In this document: one piece after another, positions 12,083 to 23,853 of the stretch | Position numbering within the stretch: the first letter of the stretch is position 1 | How the letters are laid out: every line of letters starts with the position of its first letter | Origin: Mixia osmundae IAM 14324 | Taxonomy: Eukaryota; Basidiomycota; Mixiomycetes; Mixiales; Mixiaceae | Reading direction: 5' to 3' | Assembly (NCBI RefSeq): GCF_000708205.1 | Contig: NW_014575548.1 | Location: 1-64,000, forward strand | Length of the DNA stretch: 64,000 nt | Made by a program: the position numbers and the translations under genes | Notes under the pieces: generated by a model | Told to the model about the DNA's origin: nothing | The model's database searches: none | The model's input: the letters and a program-made list of their open reading frames with translations, nothing else

Positions 12083-13135
12083 ATGACCCGTACATACAGC
12101 CACGAGCATGTCTACGAGTAGGTCCCTCCGGCTATGCATCGCTCAATGGCTGATGCGGACTTGACGTTCCCTAAGCTCGCCGTGGGTAGACGTAGCGTTG
12201 GCGTTCTTCCTGAGGTACCCCAACCCTCTCAGTCCTCATGTCATCTCTTGCGACGTCATTTCTCGCTCCTTCGACCCGACCACTCTCCGGCTACACACGA
12301 CGAGAGTGCTGCTCAAGAAGGGCAAGCTGCCCAAATGGGCTCCCAGAAGTGTCGCCGAACGATCAGAATCTTGGATCCTAGAAGAATCCGTGCTCGATCT
12401 TGCTACTCAGTCTCTCGAGTGTACCACTTCCAATCTTGACCACAAAAACTATCTCTCTGTCACCGAACGACAGCGCATACAGCGTGCAGACCTCGCGACG
12501 TGAGTCGGTGTCCTGTCATAAGTCAAAGGCGCTGACAGAGCAAGCGCGACAGGCAAGCGAAAGCGATCACACTTGCAACAGTCACTTCTGACTTTGGCTA
12601 CTTTGGCCTGGGGAGTAGAGTTGAGCACATGGGCATCACCCGGTTCAAGAACACCCTCGACAAGTCTCGCGCAGGCGTCTCGCTCATCCTCAAACACGTT
12701 CAATCGCCCTTTCGTCACCAGCTCATGACCTCGGGCCCACTACGACCCTATGACTTTGGAGCAGATGCTCACATACGGTCAAGACTACCCGAGGGATTTG
12801 CAGCTTGGGAATCTGTTGCAGCTGGATTCCAAGGACACGGATACGATGATGCGCAACCAGAGCGGTACATACCCGCACCGACCACAGAAGCGGTACAACC
12901 GGTCAAGCCGATCATCGATACTCGGTGGATTGTCGAAACTGCAAAATATGCTACCGGTAGACTGTGGGGTCCAGAATCGATATGGACTCAAGCGAGACAA
13001 CATGCCAGGCGGATGACCAAAGAGTATGTCTGGCCAGGGCAATTCAGCCTCAAATGGCGTTGGAGAGTCCGCGAGGAAGCAGAACGACAACGGCAAATCG
13101 CAGCAGCAGCGAGCAAGTCAGATGAGAAGCAATGA
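12083..13135 (+). CDS. PRELI/MSF1 domain protein (Ups-like mitochondrial lipid transfer)
   Basis: Ups/PRELI proteins carry phosphatidic acid or phosphatidylserine across the mitochondrial intermembrane space with Mdm35, feeding cardiolipin and PE synthesis. Exons 12083-12117, 12176-12499 and 12553-13135 encode 313 aa. The PRELI fold is visible from AFFLRYPNPLSPHVIS through TTRVLLKKGKLPKWAP, WILEESVLD and NLDHKNY to the C-terminal helix GITRFKNTLDKSRAGVSLIL. After the domain there is an extra about 130-residue Trp-rich tail (WRWRVREEAERQRQ near the end) not found in yeast Ups1. The 35-nt first exon begins at the ATG giving MTRTYSHEHVYD, a typical family start. Which of Ups1/2/3 it matches cannot be told by eye. 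It ends 46 bp from the convergent dynein gene. Confidence 0.88.
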
Positions 13136-13181
13136 TGTACATGTTGTAATTGCAGTGCATTTGTCTGTAACATGGCTCTAA

Positions 13182-15590
13182 TCATGACATCCTCGCCGCT
13201 TCTGCTAATGTTCTTCGTAAATGATCGTAGTCCTCGTCGGCCGGCGTGACGAGTTGCTTGCCTAGATCGTACACTATCACTTGCCCACCCGCAGTACCCA
13301 AGGCGACCTTCTTGCCATCCTTGCGATCCCATGCCAGCTTATTCAGACCGAAAGGCTTAGCATGTTCGACGTGCGTAGAGATCAGAGGCGATTCAACGTC
13401 ACTGTTTAGATTCCAAAGATCGAAGCTACCGCTCGCATTGACAGTACCGAAAAGCGCAGGATGATGCGGATGCCACCTTGCATCCATGATATAGTCGTCT
13501 GATTCCTCGAATGACAGCAATGGGCTGATGGTATCTGGTCCGGCAATGCCTGCAGAGACCCCAGGTCGTGTTGGCTTAGGTGCAGCAGATGACGAGGATG
13601 TCTTTGCTCGCCAGAGCTTCGCTGTCCAATCTGCTCCAGAAGACAAGAACAGATCGCCAAAATCGACTGGTCCAGTCGAAGGGTGAAAGTCGATCGAGGT
13701 GACCGGTCCCGAGTGACCTCGATAGACTTCGCTCTGTACCAGACCAGCTTTTGCGCCTGCTCTCGCGTATCGATTGGCTGCAAAGATACTGCCTTCTTCG
13801 GTGCCCACAAAGAAGAGCGCCGCTTCGTTCGCAGGAAAAGCAAAATCTGTGATCGATACTTCGTTTGTCTTTGCATGGGCAGGATTGACGAGCTCGAGCG
13901 TTTCTTGTGGCCGCGCGAGCATGTCGAGGGTCCAGGCACACACAGTGCCGTCTGTCGATGCTGACACGAGATTATTCGCATTCTGTGTCCCGATCATCTG
14001 AAGTGAATAGACAGGGTGGGTGTGGCCTGCCGCGGACAGCGGCGACTTGAGGACTGGCAAGTGACGGGCACGCGTGTCCCACACGAGGATCTGACCTGTA
14101 TAGCTGCCACCTACGACGAGATTCGGGTGGAAAGGTGCGAATCGCACCGAGAGCAGGTCCGACTGCCACGATTACTTAGCTTGGAAGATCATGTCAGACA
14201 ATGAAAGCCTACATTGGCGTGAAAGACATATTCCGGTCTGGCAACGAGATGCTGATTCCACACGCAAGCCAAGCCTTCGGGCTCGCTTGGCTTGACGGCA
14301 TCCTTGTTATAAGACGCAACGAGCAATTCTGGGTACCGACGCGACCAATCGATCGACGTCACAGAGCGGTGCGCCGTCCACCGTTCGTCTGCGAAGATGC
14401 AGGAAAGCTTAACGCCGCGTGCTTCTGGTCCATCCCTACTATTTCACTCAGCGAGACTTTATTCGTGTGCGGGTAAGACCAACCCGTCTTGAGCTGCGCT
14501 ACCGCCAAAGCTGTAATCACTCATGTAATCATAAGTGTCGTTCATCGCCCGCTGAACGACTTTGGAAGAACTCTCGAGGAAAGCGCCGAGTTGACCAGAC
14601 GAGAAGAGCTTCTCGAGATCCTCTTTGGGCAAGCCTATCATCATCTACTGCCTTAGCGCCGCAACAGAGCTCAGGCATTTGACCGACCTTGCAGGCGCTC
14701 TTTTCTCCGATCTTGCTCGAGCTGTCTGCGCTCCTCTGCAATCTGGGCATCCAAGCGAGCACGCTCTGCTTCGTACTCCTGTCGTATGCTAGCGCGCACA
14801 GCTGCTTCATCTATCGTGCTACTGCCTGCATTTGTGCGCGAGGGCAAGTCCCCTTCCTGCTCGTCATCTGACGTCGAGGTCGCGATGGATGTTTGCACTC
14901 CTTTCTCGTATTGCAAGATCCGAGGCTGTCCAGTCTGAGGTCAGCGCGGATGTGCGTAAAGTCGCGTATGCAAACCTTTGGAGGCGGGCGTGCAGGGGAG
15001 GGTGCTCGTGCTGGCTCGGTGGGCGCTACTTGCTCCAATGGCTGCACATATCTACGCATCGATTACTTCGGTCAGCTCAGATTGCAGATAAGAAGCGATC
15101 AACGACTTTGGCTGTACTGCATTGAGAGCATCAGACGCTGCAGGTGCTTCAGCTGGCGGCGCGGCATGTGCAGGTGCAGGTGCGGGCGCAGGCAGACGTG
15201 AAGCAGGCTTTGGAGGTAGCGTGCCACTTCCAGACAGACTAGCCTGAGCTTCTGAACCTGAAGCAGACGAAGGTCGAGAGGCTGCTCCTGCGTCGGCGAG
15301 CAATGTGGACACGAGATCATCAAGCTGAGCTCGAGCTGCAACTGATGAGCCTGGCCGGTCTGGAGGTGTCTATCGCATAGTATGAGCAGAAAGGTTGCAA
15401 AGAAGAGAGGTGCATACATCGGATGTGCTGGCACTGCGCTCCTGGCTGAGCTGTGATTTGCGGTCCTCCCTTGCTTTGCGTAGCTCGGCGAGTTTGGCAC
15501 GCTTTGCCTCGATCTCAGCTTCTGCGAGAACCTACGAGTCAGTGAGTGCATGTGACACGTCGGTATGAGCCTACTCCGCCGAGCGTCCAT
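13182..15590 (-). CDS. Cytoplasmic dynein intermediate chain
   Basis: Scaffold subunit that joins dynein heavy chain to light chains and dynactin for minus-end microtubule transport. Inferred exons (high to low): 15590-15575, 15521-15418, 15369-15137, 15051-14976, 14925-14688, 14634-14484, 14435-14213, 14162-13182; total 673 aa. The first residues (MDARRKAEIEAKRAKLAELR) form the charged N-terminal helix that binds p150/NudE in the family. EYEKGVQTS matches the conserved KGVQT light-chain region. The C-terminal half is a WD40 propeller: SIDWSRRYPELLVASY, FHPNLVVGGSYTGQILVWD, LSAAGHTHPVYSLQMIG and NLVSASTDGTVCAW. The intron at 15052-15136 was placed only by frame (GTCTG donor), so its edges are uncertain. 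The 16-nt first exon is notable. The start codon is 119 bp from divergent NOC3. Confidence 0.9.
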
Positions 15591-15709
15591 GGTAGGCCTG
15601 CCCAAAGAACGGTTGTACGCGTGAAGCGCAACGACGGTCGACGATCTGCCGGTGCCCCAGAGAAATAATTTCTCTGTCGCAGTCAACGGCACTCAGCGCA
15701 GTCACTGTG

Positions 15710-18551
15710 ATGGGTGCAGGCCGCAAAGCTAACGGCTCACGATCAAGCTATCGTAGCAATGCAACCAATGCACCCGCAAGCACAAAGACAGCTGCGAAAA
15801 CAAAAGCGCCCAAACGTAATGCAAAGACTGCAAAACGGCGCAACGAGACCATTTATATAGCTGCACCCGATGCTACTGCCGCACAGAGAGGCCTCGATGA
15901 CAATGCATCAGATCAAGATGATGCTGGCATGGCGATAGATGAGGATCTGCAGGATCTGGGCGATATGGCAGACGCGTTCCTTACCGGCCTCGACCACAAG
16001 AACATTGCAAAGTAAGCTCTTTAAGCCTGGATGCTGCAAGCGCTCATTCAGATCACGGTGTAGATCGAGAGCATCTATTGCACAGGAGCACAAGCACTTC
16101 AAGGCTACTGCGCCAAGGCCAGCAAGACCCGTCGACAAGCTGCCAAAAGTTTCTTTGCCGCCTGCTGTTGCTGCCGTCACAGCAAAGCCCGCGATCAGAT
16201 CAGTCAACGGCAAAGGGAAAGAAAAGGCGAGGGAAGAAGATGTGGAGTCTGACATGTCTGGCGAAGCTCTCGATGCTTTAGACGAGGACGATTTCGCGTT
16301 TGGAAGCGGTGACAGTGACGATGAGCTCAGTCTTATGTCAGACATCGATGACGACTCGGACGAGGACATGTCAGATCCAGAATCGCTCGCCAGTGAGGAT
16401 GAAGACATCTCGCTGGACAGTGAGCTCTCAGGCGATGAGGATAGCGAGGAAGAAATGTCAGAGCACGAATCAGACATTGAGCGTGACTTCGAAGAGCGGT
16501 ACGCCAAGCGAAGGCCAGATGAGCAACAAGTCAGGAATCAGAGGTTGCCTGTCATATCTGGCAAGCAGATCCAACGGCGAGAAAGATCTACTTCGCCAGA
16601 TGCTGCAGCAGACAGCAAGAGTCGTGCTACGTTTGAAGCTCAGTCTGACACTTCCGAAGAGGCCCCACCCGAGCCCGTGCCTGTCATGAATCCCTTCGGA
16701 GCACGCTTTGGCAGACCAGCAGTACAGGCTGTGCTGGAAATCGACGATCTCAAAGCACGTATCCTTGCAGCAAGAGTGGAGATTGCTCAGCTTGGTCGAG
16801 ACATCATCTCAGATCCCGAACAGTCACTCAATCTACTCAAACGCCTGCTGTCTTTCGCTGCGCCCAGTTTCAAGGTGCCTGCGACCCAGCAAAGTCTCAA
16901 AGTGCCGCCAGCTATCCGCGTCATGGCCATTATGTCCCTCCTTGCCGTCTTCCTCGATATCATCCCTGGCTATCGCATTCGGCCCGTCACAGCAGCAGAA
17001 AAGCAGAGCCGAGTTAGTCAGGTCATACAGAGGCAGCGAGAATGGGAAGAGGGCCTCGTGGGCTCTTACAAGAAATACCTGACCATCCTCGAGAAAGAGA
17101 CCAAAGACCGGATGGTCGTCTCCGCCGTCGCTTTCAAATGCATGTGCGAGCTTGCAAAGACCAAGACTCACTTCAACTTTGCGCCCAACATCATGGATGT
17201 CTTGATCAAAAAGCTCGCCAGGCGTGGTTGGGATGAGGTCCGTTGTCTTTCTTCAATACCTCTGCTACGAGCTGAAACCGTAACAGACTTCTGATCAATG
17301 CCTCGCAGCGATCGTGACAATATTTGCCAACGACCTCTCGGGGGCAGACTCACTCCACATCGTCAGACTGATCAATCGGATGGCAAGGGCCAAGGAATTT
17401 AACATTCATCCTGGCATTTTGACGTGTCTCTTGCACCTACGCCTGCGTGATGACCTAGGCAATCTGCGCGCTAGTGATTCCAGAGTCGACAGACCGATTG
17501 CAAATGGTCAAGCGAACGGCGCTAAGGTACACGGGCGCGATGTCGGGAAGAAGAACAGCCTGAAGGAGCAGCATATATCGAAGAAGGTCAGGAAAGCGCG
17601 AAAGGATCGTGCAGGTATCGTCAAGGAGATTGCCGAAGCAGAGGAGTCTATCTCGAAAGAGACTAGAGAGAAGAATGTTTGTCACTCAAACTGCTGTGCA
17701 CCTAACGCGCGCTGATCTAAGCGGCGCAGCAAACTGAGACCCTGAAGATGACCTTTTCGCTCTACTTCCGCATACTAAAGTCATCCACGCCTTCACCGCT
17801 ATTGCCTGCGGCGCTAGAAGGCCTGACAAGATTTGCGCACCTTGCCAACGTCGACTTTTTCAAGGATCTGCTGGCCGTGCTTCGCGGTCTAGCTGAAGAC
17901 GATTGGCCCAGCACAAACGATAGCGAATATCAGACAGACGCGCCGATACCTGCGCAATTCAGACGACAATTACTCTGCATCGTGACTGCCTTTGAACTTC
18001 TCTCAGGCCAAGGCAGTGCGCTCAATCTAGATCTTTCGGCCTTTGTCACCCGTCTGTACACTCTTCTTCGACAGCTCGCGCTGAGTACGACTCTCGAGGA
18101 GCGACCAGAGTTAACAAAGTCAGCCCAGTTACAAGTGCAAGCCAGCGAGCGGATCAAAGCGCCAGCGCCCATGACAACAGCAAGCGAGGCCGATCTCATC
18201 TTTCGCGCTCTGAGCGCAGTCTTCCTCTCGAGTCGAACACAAAATTCGCCTACAAGGACGCTTGCGTTTACCAAGCGGCTGCTGCTCTGTACACTACACT
18301 GGCCGCCCACCACTGTTCTGCGAACCTGCGGCCTGATCAAGCGATTGCTTGTCAAGGAACCTATTTTGCAGAGCATGCTGCTCACCGAGGACAGACAAGA
18401 CGACGGGATCTACAAGCCGGAAGTCGATGACCCAGCTTTGTGCAACCCATCGGGAGCTCTGTGGCACGAGCTCGTGATTCTCGAAAGCACTCATTATGAC
18501 GATCGGGTCAGGAGTGCAGCGAGAGAGCTGGCCACTTGGACGCCAGAGTGA
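15710..18551 (+). CDS. NOC3: Nucleolar complex protein 3 (Noc3)
   Basis: Noc3 works with Noc2 in pre-60S ribosome maturation and export, and in yeast also in loading of replication factors. Exons 15710-16011, 16064-17237, 17287-17676 and 17730-18551 give 895 aa. The N-terminus is basic and Lys/Ala-rich (nucleolar-like), followed by a long acidic run of Asp, Glu and Ser (about residues 160-260). The conserved NOC3 core runs from KARILAARVEIAQLGRDII through GYRIRP, WEEGLVGSYKKYLTILEKE and TIFANDLSG. The C-terminal CBF/Mak21 block starts at QTETLKMTFSLYFRILK, exactly at the last exon junction. All three introns are 49-53 nt GT-AG. The stop codon ends 6 bp before the stop of the convergent adaptor gene. 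Confidence 0.93.
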
Positions 18552-18557
18552 TTGCAT

Positions 18558-21120
18558 CTACTCCAGCAGCTCTACAAGCCATGCAGGTGTCCAGCCCATG
18601 CGTGGTCGAGCGGTCTTGTCCTCTTTGCCCACGTATAGCCAATGCTGAGCTCGGCAGTAGACGCGGACTTGCTCGCCTTGACGTAGACCGACTTCGTGCT
18701 CGCCCTCGCAATCAAGATGAATCACTGAATCTCAAGATCAGCGCGAGGGTCAGAGTTTGAGAATTGACATACCGGCTTTGCCTCTGACAAAATTAGTTTG
18801 AACTGCCTCTGGGTCATCGGACCAGCTTTCAGCGAAGCCCGTTTTGAGCTCCAGCAGGCAGGACAACGGTATCAATCCAGTGTTGGAGCTCGAACGTTTG
18901 CGGACTAAAACGCTGCCATGTTCGTCCCTTGCGATAATCTCGCAGCGTTCGCCAATGTCGAGCGAAATCTGGCCTGACTTGTTCGCGGTATGCGGGAAGA
19001 CAACGATCGCGTTCGGTGAAGTTGGTGTATGTTGCGTTGCGGACGATACAGAGCGAGCTGGAGGCGTCCGCGGGGCTCGTACACGAGTGTCGTCGCCATG
19101 TGCTGCAACAGGAGAGCGCATTTCGCGTAGGTGCGAGATACTGAAGACCGGGTTGGCGTTCTGCTCCTTAAGACGATCAAAGATTTCTCGAGGGCGCTCA
19201 TTGTACGACAGACAACGTTTCATTGGTTTCCCGTCTGGTCCATCATGCTGTATGAAGAGCACATATTCTTGCCAGCCACCGCGAAGGTTGTACTTCTTGA
19301 GTGCAAGAGGCAAGATTTGAAAGCACGTGTCGTGATGACTAGGCGATTCGCGAGGCTTGCCTGCTTCGCGCGGACGAGAGAGCGTCACGTTACGAGTGAG
19401 CTGGGCAACGGGTCGTAGCGTCTGCTCAGATTTGAGGAGTGGTATCTCACGATCTGCTGGCTGATACTCGGTCGGTGACGTTGTGACTCTTATCGACTCT
19501 GATGTTGATGCTGATCGGCTCAGTCTCGGCGCAGGCGCAGGTGCGGGAACGGCTTGAGGCGTGCTAGGCTCAGATCTGGCTTGTCGGGCAGTATGCGCGA
19601 ACTGCTGAGCACTACGCATCGGTCTCACCGCAAAATTACTCTGCCGAAGTATTTCTTGCAGATCCGATGACTTTGCCGCGTCTGACTTTGCAATGTTGCG
19701 CAGACCAGCAAAGTCAGTCTCGTAGCGAGCGATTCGCTTGGTGTTGTCGAATGTGAGCGAGTTTGCTTGAGCTGATTTTGGGATATATCGCTGTTCATAC
19801 CTGCATCTTCACTGCGTCAGATAAGACGCAGGCTGAGGGTCCCAAAACAGACCAGTAGCTGCGCAGTGGTTGTCGCTCAGACATGGAGCGACCGAGTGAG
19901 ACCGAGCAAGGCGACGAAGGGCTCGAGCTTGATGCACTATTGAGCTGCAGATTTCCACCACCCATTTTGCCGAGACTGTGAGCACGCTTAAGGGCCGGCT
20001 TCTCCGTTGAGAATTTGACAATCTGCGCCTCTTGCAGTGCGCAAGTGGTCATGCTGCTGCCGCCACTTAGCAGAGCGGGCGAGACAGGGCTGACGGTCTT
20101 GGTGCTGGACACGATTCGCAAGGTACGCGTCAGCTGTGACAACTTCGAGACTGGCTTGTTTGTATCGATCGTGTGGTCGTGTTCCGCTTGTGTCATCTGT
20201 CGTGGCGAGGGAAGCCGCATGTCTGGACTCGCGCGGAATTTCTCGACGGCGCGATTTTCTGGCCTGGCTGATTGCTCGTTCTGTCTGAACACTTGAGCAC
20301 GCGGACTTTGGTCTATCGCTGTCGGAGTCTGAGGCGGAGCTGTATAGTTGATGACTGGCCGAGGGCTGTCGATATGACGCGGTGGTTCTGGCGATGCACC
20401 AAGCGCGTTCACTCTGCGCGACGGATCGGCAGGCGAGCTAGGCTCCTCCTTACTGAGCCGCGGCAGATGACTGCACCCTACACCTGCCCGCTTGACGTCG
20501 GCAACCGGCGAGATCGCCCTGGTATGCTCAATTGGCAGGGCTAGCCGGACAAGCTCCTTGAGCTCCCGTATCTCCTCTCTCAAGCCATACAGCTCGTTCA
20601 GTACTATCTTTCATGGTCAGTGTAGCTCGTAAGCTGACGTCGGTACCTTACCCAGCTGTTGGTCATGTGAGACGAGGTCGGGCGGCGTAGAGGGCGGACT
20701 ATAACACTCTCTTTGCGATCGAAGCGGCCCAAGCGAGGGACAAGGCGGTGACCAATCGCCTGTTACGACCTCCGAACAGCTTTCGATCTTGACATCGTAG
20801 ACTGCTCTGAGGATTTTGAGGCGTGTGCCAACGCTCAGGATGCCAAGTTCTTTGAGGTCGTCATGCCCGAGGTGAGCGAGCAACGAGCCATCAATCTGAA
20901 GATTGGTACACAAGGCACCGACTGCTGCCAGATCATGGTGCGCAAAGAAGCGTTCTACCTGGCTGACTGTCCAGTGCTCGAGGGCGAGGATTGGCAAGGG
21001 ACCTCGACTACTGACGGGCGAGTCTTGACGACGCTCAGTCCAAGAGGCCTCCGACTGCGATTCGGCAGGCGTGCGGAACGACCTAGCAGATACTGGCGAG
21101 CTCGATTGATCCTCTGACAT
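18558..21120 (-). CDS. SAM-RA-SH3-SH3 MAPK adaptor (Ubc2/Ste50-like)
   Basis: Scaffold that links Ras-like input to the pheromone/virulence MAPK module. Exons 21120-20652, 20603-19853, 19800-18773 and 18724-18558 encode 804 aa. Domains in order: SAM at about residues 45-110 (WTVSQVERFFAHHDL to GTRLKILRAVYDVK); a disordered Ser/Pro linker; a Ras-association domain (CFQILPLALKKYNLRGGWQE, FSISHLR); a first SH3 (AIVVFPHTANKSGQISLDIG to GLIPLSCLLEL); and a second, shorter SH3 encoded by the last exon (HEVGLRQGEQVRVYC, ending GWTPAWLVELLE). Ascomycete Ste50 lacks SH3 domains, while basidiomycete Ubc2 has them, so this is the best clue to the phylum. All introns are about 48-52 nt. In a plant-associated basidiomycete this gene would be expected to matter for mating and infection. 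Confidence 0.87.
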
Positions 21121-21238
21121 TTTTGAGCTGATGGCTGAACTGGACGTCAAGTCGCACAGGACGACGCAGCCTGAGTTGAAACGCACCGCACGGACGTGGC
21201 TGCACGGTCCCCCGTCTCAGGGAAAGAGAAGGGGTTGC

Positions 21239-23648
21239 CTACGGTTCGACAACAATGTGATCGAGCAGCGATTGAAGCTGGCCGGGCTCGAGAGCTTGTG
21301 AATGCGAGGATTGCTCGAGATCAAAGAGGATCTGCGACAGATCGCGTCCGTTGACGCTTCGAGGGCGATCGGGCGCCGGCGTGTGCGGACCGAGGGACGC
21401 CGCATAGCGCGTCAAGTTATAGTGTGGTGGTCCTCCGTGTGGTGTTTGTACGAGTGAGGGCTCCATCTGAGCCTGCGGCTGGATGGTTTGTCCCTCACGA
21501 TCTCGCCAGTACTCGATATTCGTAGACACATTGACCGCAGAAGCCGCATCGTCCTTCGGTATACAGCTCTCGTGGTCTGCAAAAAGACGGCGCAGCGTCT
21601 GAGCTACGACGTTACCGAGCGGACAGTGCATGCCGAAAAGTTCCAATGCTTGTATGACGAGATTGACTTCTGCCGCGACGTCATCCGCCGGCAGTCTTCG
21701 CGAAGTCTTGATTGCAAACTCTCTGATGAGCGTCCTGCCGGCTACCGACCAACAGAAGACGACATAGGGCGTAAGCAGGCCCAGCTCGAAGGATGAGTTG
21801 CGCAGCGTCTGAATCATTGCCAACATCGCACGCGCTGAGAGCAAGCATCGTCGCATAGCCAGATCATGCTCACGCGCGCTGACAAAGGGCTCGTGTAAGA
21901 TCATTGTGCAGCAATGGGGCACGGCGTGGGCAGTGACGAGCTCAATGTCGATAGTGGCGGCTGCGCCGCCCAAAGCTTGAGCGAAGTGACGGTACGCAGG
22001 TGGGAAACTGAGTCGGAACGCAACGACTTCTGCGTCGAGCTTGTTGAACTCTACGCCGGCTGTGTAATCGTACTTCGGCCTCCCAGGCACAGGCTCGCCA
22101 TGTCCGAAAGGCGCAGGCAGTCGTTGGACGAAGTTGACCACCCGACCCAACAAGACAAAAGCTTTGATATTGAGCTGACGAGGACCGACGAGTCCGTCGG
22201 GATGACTTGTGAAGAAGGTTGACGAGTGGATGGATAGCGCTGCGACTGCTACGTCCTCTCTGGTGCGCTCGAGCGCCTCTGCGTATTGTGCAGGCAAGAG
22301 CGTCGTCACATCTGCCTCATCGATTGCGGAGGCCCAGCCAGTATTGGCGCTCGCAAATCTGAAACATGGTCAGCTGATGCACAAGTGAGACTTGCGTACA
22401 TACCTGTCGCAAAGAAATGACATCCAGAATGTTTCTGCTCGTTCGTGATGGGCATAGCGATCTGTTGTTGGCGCCAAGTAATTCGTCTTTCGCAGGCGAT
22501 CTCGTATATCTTGGCCACGCGTGAATTCTAGTCTTTGCAGATTGTTGAGACCTAGTGGAGTGCATAGCCGGGTCGCTACACCCGACCAAAGCCACACTTC
22601 TACAAACTTTGCTCGAGAGTACCTGCTACCCTTTGAGTATCTGCGGAATGGTAGTGAAGCAGTAGACGCACGTGTAGTAGCAGATGATGCACATGGCTTG
22701 TGCTACGTGGAAAAGCTTCGCACCGCGTACGAGCGTGTTGTCCCAAGTCTCTGTAGCCACGCGTGCATGGTAGTCTGCAGGCGATCTATCGTGCTGACGT
22801 TGCCAATACGGTTCTCTCGAGAGATTGAACGCGTGTGGGGAGACCAGCATGGATCCAACGCAGCAAACTGCATGTATCAAGCAAGTATGTGGAAAGTCAG
22901 GATGAGTCGGCAAGAGGTTAAGCGACGACAGAAATCTGCCTCTATTGATTGTATGTCCGCAGACGTGGGGCTTCGAGAAGAATGCAGTGCAAAGGGATAT
23001 CACCAATGGCGGGCTGGGTAGCGAGGGTGGCCAAGCGGGATAGAGCATCTCGTTCATAAAAGGTGGCTCCGCGGATATGGGCGCATTGGGCGGAAAGATG
23101 TAGTTTTGCGTGACATGTGTCGCGACGTTTGTCATGGGCGGCAGACCGAAAGGAGGAACGCCAGGAGCCTGTGCACGGTACTGGGCCAGCTCGTGTTCTA
23201 ATGATGCAATCTTTTGCTCTAATGGGTATAGCGCGGAAGTGGTCAATTGCCGGACTGACTCTTGACTCTGAACGCCCAAAGGTGGTCCGGGAGGCATAGG
23301 ATGAAAGAGTGCAGGCGTGTTTGTCGTTGGCTTGTCATACTCGCACATGACCAGATGGACATCGATGCCTTGCGCGTTGGCCGAGCGCAAGCAAGGGCCA
23401 CAGGCCGGTCTGACGGTGTCGCATCTGACTTTGCGAGCTCGGCAGCGTTTGCATGCCTCGAACCGCGACAGCGCAGGTTGCCTGCGCTTCCGAGGCTTGT
23501 AGTCCGACTCGTCTCCCTCCTGTGCAGAGCCTGCAGAGGTGCTGGGCCCGGCACTCTCTTGAGCAAAGAAGTTGGTCTGCAGGCTTGGGCCTGATCGCTC
23601 AGCCGGCGGCGATGAGTCTATCTGTGAAGCTGGCCTGACACTCTGCAT
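21239..23648 (-). CDS. Zn2Cys6 fungal transcription factor
   Basis: Sequence-specific regulator with an N-terminal binuclear zinc cluster, CKRCRARKVRCD then RPACGPC, with the sixth Cys after an extended loop (VMCEYDKP) as in many basidiomycete members. A short predicted coiled coil (LEQKIASLEHELAQYR) follows, for dimerisation. The fungal-specific middle homology region runs from PHVCGHTINRGRFLSSLNLL through EVWLWSGVATRLCTPLGLN to the C-terminal part (CCTMILHEPFVSAREHD). Exons 23648-22672, 22640-22404 and 22358-21239 give 777 aa. The first intron would be only 31 nt (GTGCGT...CCGCAG); without it the conserved Y-Y-x-Y-S-K-G...EVW stretch is broken by a stop. Target genes are unknown; neighbours do not suggest a pathway. 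Confidence 0.88.
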
Positions 23649-23853
23649 CGTCTGACGGTCAGTACACACCGCCAACAGATACAGATGACGACTCGCTGAC
23701 CATTGTGCCTCTATACTGCGCGGCGGCAAGCTTGTCTCTTGTCTTGTCTCCTGTCACCGACAACGCGCGCTGTCGATCTTTGTATTAGCGCGGCGCTGCT
23801 TGAAGCGCGTGGCGGCGTATCAGCATCACAACAACCATCGCTAGCTGGCCGAC

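Noticed and set aside
10897-13135. Functional pairing of the peptidase and PRELI genes
   Set aside because: They are merely adjacent on the same strand with 100 bp between; nothing in their functions or promoters links them.
13406-13981. 191-codon minus-strand ORF
   Set aside because: Alternative frame of the dynein WD40 exon; the WD40 frame has the conserved motifs.
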